Source: Salinicola corii | GTDB lineage: Bacteria > Pseudomonadota > Gammaproteobacteria > Pseudomonadales > Halomonadaceae | NCBI RefSeq assembly: GCF_008298015.1 | Contig: NZ_VTPX01000001.1 | Coordinates: 62,001-126,000, forward strand | Direction of reading: 5' to 3' | DNA: 64,000 nucleotides | In this document: piece after piece, positions 1 through 9,288 of the stretch | How positions within the stretch are numbered: position 1 is the first letter of the stretch | Layout of the letters: each line of letters starts with the position of its first letter | Notes under the pieces: model-generated | Seen by the model: the letters and a program-made list of their open reading frames with translations, nothing else | Database searches by the model: none | Told to the model about the DNA's origin: nothing | Position numbers and translations under genes: made by a program

Positions 1-1091
1 CCAAGCGGATCTACGGCGACACCATTCCCAGCCATGCGGCGAACGCTCAAGTCATGGTGGTCAAGGAGCCGGTCGGCCCCACGGCGGCCATCACGCCGTG
101 GAACTTCCCGTTCATGATGATCACGCGCAAGGTGGCGACGGCACTGGCGGCGGGCTGCACCATGATCATCAAGCCGTCCGAGGAAACGCCGCTGACGGCC
201 TACAAGCTGCTGGAAACCGCGCGCGAGGCGGGCATTCCGGAAGGTGTGTTCGAGATGGTGACAGGCAATCCGAAAGAGATCGGCGAGCGCTTCACCAGCG
301 ACACGCGGATCCGCAAGATCTCGTTCACGGGCTCGACCGCCGTCGGCCGCACCTTGGCCGGTGCCGCCGGTCAGACGCTGACCCGCATGACGCTGGAGCT
401 GGGGGGCAATGCCCCGTTCATCGTCTTCGACGATGCCGACATGGAGGCCGCCGTGGAAGGCGCGGTGGGTGCCAAGCTGCGCAATTCGGGCCAGGTCTGC
501 ATCTCGCCCAATCGCTTCTACGTGCACGACGCGATTCACGACCGGTTCGTCGAGGCGCTGGCCGAACGCGTCTCGCGTATCGAAGTCGGCGAGGGCATGC
601 GTGACGATTTCGTCGTCGGGCCGATGATCAATCGTACCGGCCTGGAGAAAGTCTCCTCGCTGGTGGAGAGCGCCCGTCGGGGCGGCGCGAACATCGCTCT
701 CGGCGGAAGAGCACATGGTCTCGGCGGCCTGTTCTACGAGCCGACCATCGTCACCGAGCTCGACGACGATGCCGAGATGGCCCGGACCGAGATATTCGGC
801 CCGGTATTCGCCGTCTACCGGTTCCAGACGGAAGCGGAGGTCATCGAGCGTGCCAATGCCACCGAGTACGGTCTGGTCGCCTATGGCTATACGCGGGATC
901 TGGGCCGGTCTTTCCGCCTGTCCCGTGAGATCGAGGCGGGCATGGTCATTCTCAACAGCGGCTCGGTGGGCACGGCCTCGGTACCGTTCGGCGGCGTCAA
1001 GCAGTCCGGCTATGGCCGCGAGGGCAGCTTCTACGGTATCGAGGAGTACGTGGACGTCAAATATGTGCTGATGAGCGGGCTGGATCGGTGA
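1..1091 (+). CDS. NAD(P)-dependent aldehyde dehydrogenase, succinate-semialdehyde type (5' truncated by window edge)
   Basis: The reading frame is open from the first complete codon at nt 3 and gives 362 residues; roughly the first 120 residues of a family about 480 long lie outside the window. The frame shows the PWNFPF cofactor motif, the general-base Glu in LELGG (codon 396-398) and the nucleophilic Cys in SGQVC (codon 498-500), and ends with the conserved PFGG.KQSG.GREG block. Aldehydes are oxidised to acids with NAD(P)+. The SGQVC context and overall pattern are closest to succinate-semialdehyde dehydrogenases (GabD-like), but substrate cannot be fixed from the fragment. A hairpin lies 30 bp downstream, before a convergent TetR gene. 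Confidence 0.9.
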   Translation, partial: KRIYGDTIPSHAANAQVMVVKEPVGPTAAITPWNFPFMMITRKVATALAAGCTMIIKPSEETPLTAYKLLETAREAGIPEGVFEMVTGNPKEIGERFTSDTRIRKISFTGSTAVGRTLAGAAGQTLTRMTLELGGNAPFIVFDDADMEAAVEGAVGAKLRNSGQVCISPNRFYVHDAIHDRFVEALAERVSRIEVGEGMRDDFVVGPMINRTGLEKVSSLVESARRGGANIALGGRAHGLGGLFYEPTIVTELDDDAEMARTEIFGPVFAVYRFQTEAEVIERANATEYGLVAYGYTRDLGRSFRLSREIEAGMVILNSGSVGTASVPFGGVKQSGYGREGSFYGIEEYVDVKYVLMSGLDR

Positions 1092-1120
1092 GGTTGTCTT
1101 GCGCTAAACGGGTTGGCTCG

Positions 1121-1155
1121 ACGGGAAGAGCGCAGGAGTATGGCGCTTTTCCCGT
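1121..1155. terminator. Bidirectional hairpin between convergent genes
   Basis: Stem of 13 bp (1121-1133 with 1143-1155, one G-T pair) around a 9-base loop, placed between the stop of the aldehyde dehydrogenase and the stop of the convergent TetR gene. There is no strong T-tract on either side, so this may be a weak terminator. Confidence 0.5.
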
Positions 1156-1170
1156 TGATAGTCGGTTTCG

Positions 1171-1728
1171 TCAGACGTCGCCGCGATCCTTCAGAACGGC
1201 ACCGGCGACGATATCGAACAGTCGGTCGGCACGAGACGCGTGAGACGGCTGTTCGCGTAGCCAGGCGAGCGCCGCAATGAGATCGAACAGCTCCGCGCCA
1301 TTCAGGTCGTCCCGGGCCTTGCCCTCGGCTTGAGCTCGAGTGAGGAGCGCCGTGCCTGCCGCGCGTAGCATGACGCATGAAGCATGGAGTTCGGAATCCG
1401 TATCCTCGATGGCGTCCATCATCAACGCGATGATGCCCCGCTGGCTGTACGTGAACTCCGTGGTTTCCTGCATCCACGCCAAGAGCGCTTCGTCGGCCGA
1501 GTCCGAGCGCTCGAGCACCTTGGCCCGCTCCGCCAGTGCCTCGAAGCTGGCGCGCAGCACCGTTTCCAGTAAAGCCTCTCGCGTCGGGAAGTGCCGGTAA
1601 AGCGTGCCCAGCCCGACGCCAGCTTTGCGCGCTATGTCTCTCAGCGACGCGTCGGCTCCCTGGTCGGCGAAAACCTCGCTCGCAACCGCAAGCAGACAGT
1701 CGTAATTTTTCCTGGCATCAACTCTCAT
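1171..1728 (-). CDS. TetR/AcrR family transcriptional regulator
   Basis: 185 residues. The N-terminal helix-turn-helix spans about residues 10-55 (LRDIARKAGVGLGTLYRHF), and the C-terminal half is the variable all-helical ligand-binding domain. The start at 1728 (MRVDARKNY) is preferred because it sits just before the DNA-binding domain; an upstream ATG at 1797 would run through the operator. It is divergent from an NADP-dependent oxidoreductase. The 89 bp between the two starts holds a dense array of palindromes, so it most likely represses itself and that gene. The inducer is unknown, plausibly an electrophile handled by the oxidoreductase. Confidence 0.88.
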   Translation of the reverse strand: MRVDARKNYDCLLAVASEVFADQGADASLRDIARKAGVGLGTLYRHFPTREALLETVLRASFEALAERAKVLERSDSADEALLAWMQETTEFTYSQRGIIALMMDAIEDTDSELHASCVMLRAAGTALLTRAQAEGKARDDLNGAELFDLIAALAWLREQPSHASRADRLFDIVAGAVLKDRGDV

Positions 1729-1747
1729 CGGCAAGCCTTGACAAAAT

Positions 1748-1782
1748 GGAGCGGTGCTCCGATTATTCGGAGCACTGCTCCG
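1748..1782. promoter_or_regulatory. Probable TetR operator array in the divergent intergenic region
   Basis: Alternating half-sites GGAGC/GCTCC occur four times. The central part, TGCTCCGATTATTCGGAGCA (1755-1774), is a perfect 8-bp inverted repeat with a 4-bp centre. CGGAGCACTGCTCCG (1768-1782) and GGAGCGGTGCTCC (1748-1760) are overlapping palindromes. It sits between the TetR and oxidoreductase starts, where an autoregulatory operator is expected. Confidence 0.75.
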
Positions 1783-1817
1783 ATAACGATAGCCCACCTG
1801 TGGCTCGGGAGAAAGTC

Positions 1818-2837
1818 ATGCCGACTCAAACGATGAAAGCGATTCGCCAGTACGAATTCGGCGGCCCCGATGTACTGCGTTTCGAGGATGCGCCAGTGCC
1901 AGCCTTGAAAGCGGGCGAAGTGCTCGTTCGCGTTCACGCGGCTGGCCTCAACCCGCCCGACTGGTATCTGCGCGATGGCTATAGAACGCTGCCGCCTGAA
2001 TGGCAGCCGCAGCTGGATTTCCCCCTCATTCTGGGAACGGATGTCTCCGGCGTCCTCGCGGCGGTCGCCGACGATGTCAAGGGCTTCTCCATCGGCGATG
2101 GGGTGTATTCGATGGTTCGCTTCCCTGACGGCATGTTCGGGGAAAGCAGGGCCTACGCCGAGTACGTCAGCGTGCCGGCGTCGGAAGTCGCACCCAAGCC
2201 AACCGGCATCGATCATGTACATGCCGCCGGGGCGCCGATGTCGCTGCTCACGGCGTGGCAGTTCATGGTCGAACTGGGTCACGATGAACCCAATCCGCTT
2301 CAGCCGAACCGGCACCAGCCGGTGCCGCTCGAGGGCAGGACCGTCCTCGTCAATGGGGCCGCGGGTGGTGTGGGGCACTTTGCGGTGCAAATTGCGAAAC
2401 TGAAGGGTGCACACGTCATTGCCGTGGCGTCGGGCAAACATGAATCGCTTCTTCGCGAGCTCGGAACCGACGAGTTCATCGATTACACAAAGACGCCGCC
2501 CGAGGACGTCGTCCACGACATTGACCTGGTCGTCGATGCGCTTGGAGGCCCGACCACGGGGCGTTTCTTGCCCACGCTGAGGCGCGGCGGTGCCCTGTTC
2601 CCAATCTACCCGCTAGGTTTCGACGGTGCCGAGGAAGCCGCGGCGCGGGGCGTCACCATCTCGACCACCCAGGTTCGGTCGAACGGGGCTCAGCTATCAG
2701 ATATCGGGCGCTTGCTTGATGACGGCACGATTCGCGTCGTCGTGGACAGTGTCTACCCGCTTGTCGATGCCCGCAAGGCCCACGAACGAGCCGCCAAAGG
2801 CCATATCCAGGGCAAGATCGTCTTGACCGTCGAGTAG
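1818..2837 (+). CDS. NADP-dependent quinone/enone oxidoreductase (MDR superfamily, zinc-free)
   Basis: 339 residues. It starts at ATG 1818 behind a GGGAGAAAG ribosome site; the upstream in-frame extension is shadow sequence. The N-terminal GroES-like fold has the GTDVSGV motif, and the Rossmann segment carries NGAAGGVGHFAVQIAK, typical of quinone oxidoreductases. There is no structural zinc Cys cluster. Members reduce quinones or alpha,beta-unsaturated carbonyls with NADPH in the cytosol. It is divergent from a TetR repressor with an operator array between them, which suggests induction by a toxic electrophile. The exact substrate cannot be told. Confidence 0.87.
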   Translation: MPTQTMKAIRQYEFGGPDVLRFEDAPVPALKAGEVLVRVHAAGLNPPDWYLRDGYRTLPPEWQPQLDFPLILGTDVSGVLAAVADDVKGFSIGDGVYSMVRFPDGMFGESRAYAEYVSVPASEVAPKPTGIDHVHAAGAPMSLLTAWQFMVELGHDEPNPLQPNRHQPVPLEGRTVLVNGAAGGVGHFAVQIAKLKGAHVIAVASGKHESLLRELGTDEFIDYTKTPPEDVVHDIDLVVDALGGPTTGRFLPTLRRGGALFPIYPLGFDGAEEAAARGVTISTTQVRSNGAQLSDIGRLLDDGTIRVVVDSVYPLVDARKAHERAAKGHIQGKIVLTVE

Positions 2838-3001
2838 AAAAAACGGGGATCAGGTTGCGCCAGTTCCGGCATGGCAGGCCCGGCTGGTGCCCCGTCGAGG
2901 GAGAGTGCAGATGTCCGCAAACTTCAAGCTACGTCACGGAACGGCGGAGTGGTTGCGCAGCGTCTATCCAGTGTTTCGGGTCGCCCTGAGTCGGTATCAC
3001 C

Positions 3002-3898
3002 TCAACGCAATACTGCTATCTGCCTCAGCCGCGGCGCGGCGAAGTCGATGAAGGCGCGAACCTTCGCTGCCGCGCGGCGCCCCTCCACATGCACGAGATG
3101 AACCGGCAGCGGGGCGGGCTCGTGCTCTTCCAGCACGGTCTGGAGCGTGCCGGACTCGAGGTCGGGCCCGACCTGATACGACAGCACGCGACACAGGCCC
3201 CAGCCCCGCCTGGCGGTGTCGATGGCCGCGGCCAGGCTGCTGACCGTGAGTCGAGGATGCACCCTGACGCCATGCGCTCCGTCCTGCCCGAGCCGCCACT
3301 CGTTGAGGGGAGGCGTGGACCCGCTGGCAACCACCCGATGAGAAAGGAGGTCGCTGGGTGCCTGCGGGCGCCCCCGCGTGGCGAAATAGTCCGGCGAGCC
3401 GCAGATGACGCGGCGAACCTGGCCGATCCGGACGGCGGAGAGCTCGGATGAGGGCAGGTGGCCGATGCGCAAGGCGATATCGAAGCCTTCCTCGACCAGG
3501 TTGACGATGCGGTCGACCATCAGCACGTCGGCGCGAACCCGGGGATACTCATCCAGAAACTCGGTCAGCAGTGGCGCGACGTGGATTCGCCCGAACTCCT
3601 GCGGACAGGTGATTCGCAGTTGCCCGACGGGCGTGTTGGCCGCGCCCGAGGCCATGTCGTCGGCGGCTTGCAGATGAGCGAGGATCTCGCGCACTTCTGC
3701 GAGATACGTCCGGCCGACATCGGTGAGCCTGACACGCCGGGTCGAGCGGGTAAAAAGTCGGGCGCCAAGAGTGGATTCCAACATGTTGATGGCACGCGTT
3801 GCAGACGGCGCACTGAGCCCGATGGCGCTTGCCCCTTTGGCAAAGCTCTCCGCTTCGGCGACGGCAACGAAAACGTTCAGAGCCTGAAGGCGATCCAT
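3002..3898 (-). CDS. LysR family transcriptional regulator
   Basis: 298 residues. A winged HTH occupies residues 1-60 (FVAVAEAESFAKGASAIGLSA...), followed by the LysR substrate-binding domain from about residue 90 to 290. It is transcribed divergently from a glutathione S-transferase gene. The intergenic space has tandem TTTCAGAATA repeats and an AGAATA-N4-TATTCT inverted repeat that suit LysR binding. It most likely controls the GST/flavin oxidoreductase pair. The effector is not predictable. Confidence 0.9.
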   Translation of the reverse strand: MDRLQALNVFVAVAEAESFAKGASAIGLSAPSATRAINMLESTLGARLFTRSTRRVRLTDVGRTYLAEVREILAHLQAADDMASGAANTPVGQLRITCPQEFGRIHVAPLLTEFLDEYPRVRADVLMVDRIVNLVEEGFDIALRIGHLPSSELSAVRIGQVRRVICGSPDYFATRGRPQAPSDLLSHRVVASGSTPPLNEWRLGQDGAHGVRVHPRLTVSSLAAAIDTARRGWGLCRVLSYQVGPDLESGTLQTVLEEHEPAPLPVHLVHVEGRRAAAKVRAFIDFAAPRLRQIAVLR

Positions 3899-3929
3899 GA
3901 TGTCCTGCTTGGCTCGAGAGGAATGATAA

Positions 3930-3971
3930 TTTCAGAATACAAAACAGTTCCTTTCAGAATAACCCTATTCT
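3930..3971. promoter_or_regulatory. Candidate LysR binding region (tandem and inverted repeats)
   Basis: TTTCAGAATA occurs at 3930-3939 and 3952-3961, 22 bp apart (two helical turns). The second copy continues into a perfect inverted repeat, AGAATA-ACCC-TATTCT (3956-3971). The position, upstream of the LysR start and about 70 bp upstream of the GST start, is right for a LysR regulator. Confidence 0.55.
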
Positions 3972-4042
3972 TCCGTTGTTCGTGAGGTTCTAGAGTAACG
4001 GCTTCGATAAACCCGATCATCATCGCGATGAAGGAGCCTGTC

Positions 4043-4696
4043 ATGTCGAACGCCGAGCTTGAAACCAACGCCCTCAACGACCAGTCCGTGAAGCTGTATC
4101 GCAACCCCAAGTCGGGCCACTGCCACCGTGTCGAACTGATGCTGGCCCTGCTCGAGGTACCCTACGACATTGTCGATCTCGACATGGCCAATGGCGCCCA
4201 CCGCGAGCCCGGCTATCTGAAGATCAGCCCTCTGGGGCAGGTGCCGGCGATCGAGGACAACGGCATCACGCTTTCGGATTCCAACGCCATCATCACCTAT
4301 CTGGTCGAGCGCTACGGTGATCCTGCCCTCTGGATCGGTACCGAGCCGCTCGAAAAGGCGCAGGTGCAGCGCTGGCTCTCGATTGCGGCGGGCGAGATCG
4401 CCGCCGGTCCCTGCGCCGCGCGCCTCGTCACCGTGTTCGATGCGCCGCTCGATCATGAGGCGGCGAAGGCCAAGGCGCACGCGCTGCTCAAGATGATGAA
4501 TGCCCATCTCGAGGATCGCGACTGGCTGGCGGCCGACAGGCCGACGCTGGCCGACATCGCCGGCTACAGCTATATCGCCCACGCGCCGGAAGGCGGTGTC
4601 GGTCTCGCCGACTATCCGCACGTCCGGGCCTGGCTGGCGCGTATCGAGGCGCTGCCCCGCTTTATCGGCATGGCGCGCTCGCCGGCGCTGGCCTGA
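4043..4696 (+). CDS. Glutathione S-transferase family protein
   Basis: 217 residues. ATG 4043 is chosen over ATG 4028 because AAGGAG (4031-4036) lies 6 bp before it. The N-terminal thioredoxin-like domain (about 17-95) includes NPKSGHCHRVELML at the active-site helix, a cis-Pro region GQVPAIED and the ESNAI-type glutathione-binding turn (DSNAIITYL). The C-terminal helical domain carries PTLADIAGYSY. It probably conjugates or reduces electrophiles with glutathione in the cytosol. It is followed after 28 bp by a flavin oxidoreductase, a likely two-gene operon under the divergent LysR regulator. Confidence 0.92.
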   Translation: MSNAELETNALNDQSVKLYRNPKSGHCHRVELMLALLEVPYDIVDLDMANGAHREPGYLKISPLGQVPAIEDNGITLSDSNAIITYLVERYGDPALWIGTEPLEKAQVQRWLSIAAGEIAAGPCAARLVTVFDAPLDHEAAKAKAHALLKMMNAHLEDRDWLAADRPTLADIAGYSYIAHAPEGGVGLADYPHVRAWLARIEALPRFIGMARSPALA

Positions 4697-4724
4697 CTCG
4701 AGGACGTTCGAACGGAGGTCGGTC

Positions 4725-6407
4725 ATGACACGCGAAACGATGCCTTCCCAAGAGACGACTTTCCAGGAGACGCTGTTCCACGAAGGCGAGCTCGCGGCGC
4801 AGCGGCGCGCCGGCGTGGAAAGCCTGGCCAGCTCGGCCGGCAGTTTCATCCGCGGCTACATGCCCGAGCAGCATCGGGCGTTTTTTGCCCAGTTGCCCTT
4901 CGTCGTCATGGCCGCCGGCGATGCGCAGGGGCGCCCCTGGGTCACGCTGCTTGAGGGCGACGAGGGTTTCATCGAGTCGCCCGACGCCCGAACGCTGGCC
5001 GTGGCGGCAGCACCCGGCGCCCAGGATCCGCTGGCCTCGGCGATCGCTGCCGGCGTCGACGTGGGCCTGCTCGGCATCGAGCTGGCGACACGTCGGCGCA
5101 ATCGGCTCAACGGGGTCGTTCGTGCCGCCGGTGACGGCCTGAGTCTCGAGGTACGCCAGAGCTTCGGCAACTGTCCGCAATATATCCACGAGCGCGAGTG
5201 GCGACGCGTCGAAGCCACTGCCGCCCCGGACGCCATCGTTTCGGAGCGACTCGACAGCGGGCAGCGTGCGCGAATCGCTGCGGCGGATACCTTCTTTATC
5301 GGCTCCGGCTTCGACCTTAACCACGCCTCGGGATCGGAGCCCCGCACGAGCCGGGGTTACGATGCCTCTCACCGCGGCGGCGAGCCCGGCTTCGTGCAGG
5401 TGGCCGGGGACGGAACGCTGCGAATCCCGGACTATGCCGGCAACAACTTCTTCAACACCATCGGCAACCTGATCCAGGACCCCCGTGTGGGATTGCTGTT
5501 CGTCGATTTCGAAACCGGCGGCATGCTGCAGATCACTGGCCGGGCCCGCATCGACTGGGCGCCGCAGGAGAGCCAGGACCCGAACGCCAAGCGCTGGATC
5601 GAAGTGAGCGTCGAGCAGGTGGTCGACCGCCCGGCCGCGCTGGCCCTGCGGTGGCGGCGGGAGGACGAAGCTCCGCTGCGGCTGACGGTCGTCGACAAGG
5701 TGATCGAAAGCGATCGAATCGCCTCCTTCTATCTGGCCGATGCCGATGCCGGCGCGCTGCCGCCATTCCAGGCCGGCCAGCATCTGGCGGTCGAGCTGAA
5801 GATACCGCATCAGCCGGGGCGGGTGGGTCGCAGTTACTCGCTCTCGGGGCCGCCATCCGCCGGGACGTACCGAATCAGCGTCAAGCGCGAGGATCAGGGT
5901 ACGGCGTCGCGTTTTCTGCACGACGGGATCGATATCGGCGACCGGATCGCGGCACGCCCGCCGTCAGGCGAATTCGTCTTGCCCTCCCGGCAAGGGCCTT
6001 TGGTACTGGTCAGCGCCGGCGTGGGTATCACGCCGATGGTCGCGATGCTGCACGCGATCGTGGCGGAAGCGGAGAGCGAGCAACGTCCGGTCTGGTTCGT
6101 CCACGCCACGCGCCACGGCGGGACACACGCCTTTCGGGCCGAGGTTGGGGCGTTGATGTCCCAATCACGCAACGTGAGGCGACATATCCTCTACAGCGCG
6201 CCGCGTCCGAACGATACGGCAGGTGTCGATTACGACATCGAAGGGCGAATCACCGCAGACTACCTGCTCGAACTCGGCGCGGGGCCAGAGGCGAGCTATC
6301 TGCTCTGCGGTCCGGCCCGGTTTCTCGCCGAGATCAGCGCTGGCCTGGAAGATCGTGGTGTCGATGCGGATCGGATCGACTTCGAGACGTTCGGCCCGGC
6401 GGGGTGA
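4725..6407 (+). CDS. PNPOx-like / ferredoxin-NADP reductase fusion flavoprotein
   Basis: 560 residues, starting at ATG 4725 with GGAGGT 5 bp upstream. Residues about 40-290 form a pyridoxamine-phosphate-oxidase-like split-barrel (FFIGSGFD, DYAGNNFFNTIGNL). Residues about 310-560 form an FAD/NAD reductase module with the FAD motif RSYS, the GVGITP pyridine-nucleotide motif, YLLCGP and a terminal FETFGP. Many relatives carry a C-terminal plant-type 2Fe-2S ferredoxin after this point; here the protein stops directly after the reductase. Likely an NAD(P)H-dependent flavin oxidoreductase in the cytosol, co-transcribed with the GST. The physiological acceptor is unknown. Confidence 0.85.
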   Translation: MTRETMPSQETTFQETLFHEGELAAQRRAGVESLASSAGSFIRGYMPEQHRAFFAQLPFVVMAAGDAQGRPWVTLLEGDEGFIESPDARTLAVAAAPGAQDPLASAIAAGVDVGLLGIELATRRRNRLNGVVRAAGDGLSLEVRQSFGNCPQYIHEREWRRVEATAAPDAIVSERLDSGQRARIAAADTFFIGSGFDLNHASGSEPRTSRGYDASHRGGEPGFVQVAGDGTLRIPDYAGNNFFNTIGNLIQDPRVGLLFVDFETGGMLQITGRARIDWAPQESQDPNAKRWIEVSVEQVVDRPAALALRWRREDEAPLRLTVVDKVIESDRIASFYLADADAGALPPFQAGQHLAVELKIPHQPGRVGRSYSLSGPPSAGTYRISVKREDQGTASRFLHDGIDIGDRIAARPPSGEFVLPSRQGPLVLVSAGVGITPMVAMLHAIVAEAESEQRPVWFVHATRHGGTHAFRAEVGALMSQSRNVRRHILYSAPRPNDTAGVDYDIEGRITADYLLELGAGPEASYLLCGPARFLAEISAGLEDRGVDADRIDFETFGPAG

Positions 6408-6575
6408 AACGACAGAAGCTTCCAGGGATATGGCCTCCGACTAAAGTCCTAATTTCCGACCCGCTTTTCCCCGGAGAGACTTGATACGCTAGCGTCTCGT
6501 TGCGGCTACGTCTCCCAGTGCCGTCCGCGGCGAGCTTCTCTTTCACCGCTCTCGAGTCGAGCTTAAGGCGAATCC

Positions 6576-7772
6576 ATGATCATCTCAGGCCCTTCCGATT
6601 ATCGGCGCGCCGCCAAGCGGCGTGTTCCGCGCTTTCTGTTCGATTACCTCGATGGCGGTGCGGTGACCGAAAGCACGATGCGGGGCAATGTCGAGGCACT
6701 ACAGGCCATCCCCCTGCGCCAGCGCGTGCTGCAGGGCGGCGGCACTCCCCAACTCGAGACCGACGTGCTCGGCAGCCGCTGGCAGATGCCGGTGGCGCTG
6801 GCACCGGTCGGGGCCACGGGCATGTACGCGCGTCGCGGCGAGGTGCAGGCGGCCAGGGCAGCCGAAAAGGCCGGCGTCCCCTATACGCTCTCCACGGTGT
6901 CGGTCTGTTCGATCGAGGAGGTCGCGAAGGGGGCCGGCGGGGAGCAGTGGTCCCAGCTTTACGTGTTGAAGGATCGCGGCTTCATGCGGAACACGCTGGA
7001 GCGCGCGTGGGCGGCGGGCATGAAGACGCTGGTATTCACCGTCGACATGCCGCTGCCGGGCTCGCGTTACCGCGATCGTCACTCCGGCATGTCCGGTCCT
7101 CACGCCAAGTTGCGTCAATACGCGCAGGCCGTGACGCATCCGTGGTGGGCGTTCGATGTCGCACTCAAGGGCAAGCCGCTGTCGTTCGGCAATATCGAGG
7201 CCTATACCGGTCGCCAGATGAACATGGACGACTACATGGGCTTTCTGGCCAAGAATTTCGATCCTTCCATCAGTTGGAGCGAACTGGAGTGGATTCGGGA
7301 TAGCTGGAAGGGCAACTTGATCATCAAGGGACTGCTGGACAAGGAGGATGCGCGGGACGCGGTACGCATGGGCGCCGATGGGATCATCGTCTCCAACCAT
7401 GGCGGGCGCCAGCTTGACGGCGCGATCCCGACGGCGCAGGCGTTGCCGCATATCGTCGACGCCGTGGGCGACGCGCTCACCGTCCTGGCGGATTCCGGCG
7501 TTCGCTCCGGGCTGGATGTGGTCAGGATGCTGGCGTTGGGTGCCAAGGGTGTTCTGCTCGGACGTGCCTACGCCTACGCCCTGGCCGCGGACGGCGAGCG
7601 AGGCGTGACGCATCTGCTGGAACTGATCGCCGCGGACATGCGCGTCACCATGACGCTGATCGGCGCCAGGTCGCCGGCCGAACTCAGCGCCGATCATCTG
7701 GAGACCGTCGCGAAAGCACTGGAGAGCGAGCAGCGGCCGGCGGTGGCGTCGCCGGAAGCCGCCAGGTTTTGA
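6576..7772 (+). CDS. lldD: FMN-dependent L-lactate dehydrogenase / alpha-hydroxy-acid oxidase
   Basis: 398 residues, the full length of the LldD family. The N-terminus [20 protein letters not shown] is typical of LldD. The FMN barrel carries the catalytic signature SNHGGRQLD with the proton-abstracting His, the loop GMYARRGE, and a late phosphate-binding [14 protein letters not shown]. The enzyme oxidises L-lactate to pyruvate at the membrane and feeds electrons to quinone. No lactate permease or LldR lies next to it, so it stands alone here. Mandelate or glycolate dehydrogenases are related alternatives, but the sequence is closest to LldD. Confidence 0.9.
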   Translation: MIISGPSDYRRAAKRRVPRFLFDYLDGGAVTESTMRGNVEALQAIPLRQRVLQGGGTPQLETDVLGSRWQMPVALAPVGATGMYARRGEVQAARAAEKAGVPYTLSTVSVCSIEEVAKGAGGEQWSQLYVLKDRGFMRNTLERAWAAGMKTLVFTVDMPLPGSRYRDRHSGMSGPHAKLRQYAQAVTHPWWAFDVALKGKPLSFGNIEAYTGRQMNMDDYMGFLAKNFDPSISWSELEWIRDSWKGNLIIKGLLDKEDARDAVRMGADGIIVSNHGGRQLDGAIPTAQALPHIVDAVGDALTVLADSGVRSGLDVVRMLALGAKGVLLGRAYAYALAADGERGVTHLLELIAADMRVTMTLIGARSPAELSADHLETVAKALESEQRPAVASPEAARF

Positions 7773-7794
7773 ATTCGAGGCAACGCGCTCGACA

Positions 7795-7830
7795 CAAAAA
7801 ATGCCCCGATGGTTGTCGCCATCGGGGCAT
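7795..7830 (-). terminator. Rho-independent terminator of the sorbosone-type dehydrogenase operon
   Basis: A perfect 12-bp stem (7801-7812 with 7819-7830, ATGCCCCGATGG arm) has a 6-base loop. On the minus strand it is followed by TTTTTGTG. It lies 31 bp past the stop of the minus-strand dehydrogenase; the lldD stop is on its other side, so it may serve both. Confidence 0.88.
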
Positions 7831-7860
7831 CTTCATGCTGCGGAGCTGGCTTGCTCGGGC

Positions 7861-9288
7861 TCAGGGCGAGGTACTGGTGTCCTCCCCGGCGGCCGGATCG
7901 TCGCTGGCGGTGTCGGATTCCTCGTCCGCCATCGTGGAGTCGTCCTCGGACATGACAGCGCCATCCTCGTCATTGGCGGGCTGACCCGCATCATCCCGTG
8001 TAACCCGCCAGACGGCGTTGGTCAGGTCATCGGCGATGATCACCGAGCCATCCGGCGCGACGGTCACGCCGACCGGACGCCCGCGCGTTCTGCCGTCATC
8101 GGTGAGGAAGCCGGAAACGAAGTCGACCGGGTCGCCGGCCGGTTCTCCGTTCTGGAACGGCACGAACACCACCTTGTAGCCGACCGGGTCGGCACGATTC
8201 CAACTGCCGTGCTCGCCGACGAAGGCTCCGTCTGTGAATTCCCCGCCGACGGCGTCGTTCGAGAAGGCGACCCCGAGCGGGGCGCGGTGCGAGCCGAGGC
8301 TGTAATCGGGGGCGATCGCCGATGCCACTTTTTCCGGGTTCTCCGGCTTCACCCGTGGATCGACGTGCTGGCCCCAGTAGCTGTACGGCCAGCCATAGAA
8401 GCCGCCGTCCTGGATGGAGGTCAGGTAGTCCGGCACCAGATGCGGTCCCAACTCGTCGCGCTCGTTGGCGACGGCCCACAGCCTGCCGGTCTCCGGCTGG
8501 ATCGTCAGGTCGGTCGGGTTGCGCACGCCGGTGGCGTAGGCGCGGTGCGCGCCGGTCTCCGGATCGATCTCCCAGATCTCGGCGCGATCGACTTCCGCTT
8601 CCATGCCGCGCTCGGTGATGTTGCTGTTGGAACCGATACCGACATAGAGATGCTGCCCGTCCTGACTCGCGGTCAGCGACTTGGTCCAGTGGTGGTTGAT
8701 TTCCGCCGGCAGCGGCGTCACGAGCTCGGGTTCGCCGCTGGCTTCGGTCTGGCCCTCCTGGTAATCGAACCGTACCAACGCATCCTGGTTGGCCACGTAG
8801 AGATCATTGCCGACCAGGGCGAGGCCGTAGGGCGCATTGAGGCCCTCGGCAAAAACCGTCTGCTCCTCGTAAGCGCCGTCGCCATCGCTATCACGCAGTA
8901 GCGTCAACCGGTCGCCGCCCTTGACCGAGGTGGTGCCTTTCGATTGGATCAGGCCGGCGATGAAATCCTTCGGCCGGGACTTTGGCGCATTGCCGCCACC
9001 TTTCCCTTCGGCGACCAGGATATCGCCGTTGGGTAGCACCAGCGTCTGACGGGGGACCTCGAGATCGGTGGCGATGGCGTCGATGCGGTAGCCGTCCGGT
9101 ACCGTGGGCAGCTTGTCGTCCCAGGGCGCCTGCTCGGGAACCCCCATGTTGGGCAGTAGGCCGCGCTGTGGATCGGGCAGTTCCGGATTGGCACCATACT
9201 GCGGGTCCGGGTCGGCAGCGTGTGCGCCACCGGCCAGCAGCAGGATCGACAGCGGTGCGGCGTAGCGAAGTTGGCTGGCGTGTTTCAT
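7861..9288 (-). CDS. PQQ-type sugar (sorbosone-like) dehydrogenase, exported
   Basis: 475 residues. A signal peptide of about 24 residues (hydrophobic LSILLLAGG, cleavage after AHA) is followed by a beta-propeller of the soluble glucose/L-sorbosone dehydrogenase family. It contains VPRQTLVLPNGDILVAEG, the repeated YATGVRNPTDL and SIQDGGFYGWPY segments and VGEHGSWNR. Members oxidise sugars or aldoses in the periplasm, using PQQ where tested. The last 45 residues are an unusual Asp/Glu/Ser-rich tail outside the propeller. It overlaps its upstream partner, a DUF2231 membrane protein, by ATGA, so the two are translationally coupled. Substrate unknown. Confidence 0.85.
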   Translation of the reverse strand: MKHASQLRYAAPLSILLLAGGAHAADPDPQYGANPELPDPQRGLLPNMGVPEQAPWDDKLPTVPDGYRIDAIATDLEVPRQTLVLPNGDILVAEGKGGGNAPKSRPKDFIAGLIQSKGTTSVKGGDRLTLLRDSDGDGAYEEQTVFAEGLNAPYGLALVGNDLYVANQDALVRFDYQEGQTEASGEPELVTPLPAEINHHWTKSLTASQDGQHLYVGIGSNSNITERGMEAEVDRAEIWEIDPETGAHRAYATGVRNPTDLTIQPETGRLWAVANERDELGPHLVPDYLTSIQDGGFYGWPYSYWGQHVDPRVKPENPEKVASAIAPDYSLGSHRAPLGVAFSNDAVGGEFTDGAFVGEHGSWNRADPVGYKVVFVPFQNGEPAGDPVDFVSGFLTDDGRTRGRPVGVTVAPDGSVIIADDLTNAVWRVTRDDAGQPANDEDGAVMSEDDSTMADEESDTASDDPAAGEDTSTSP

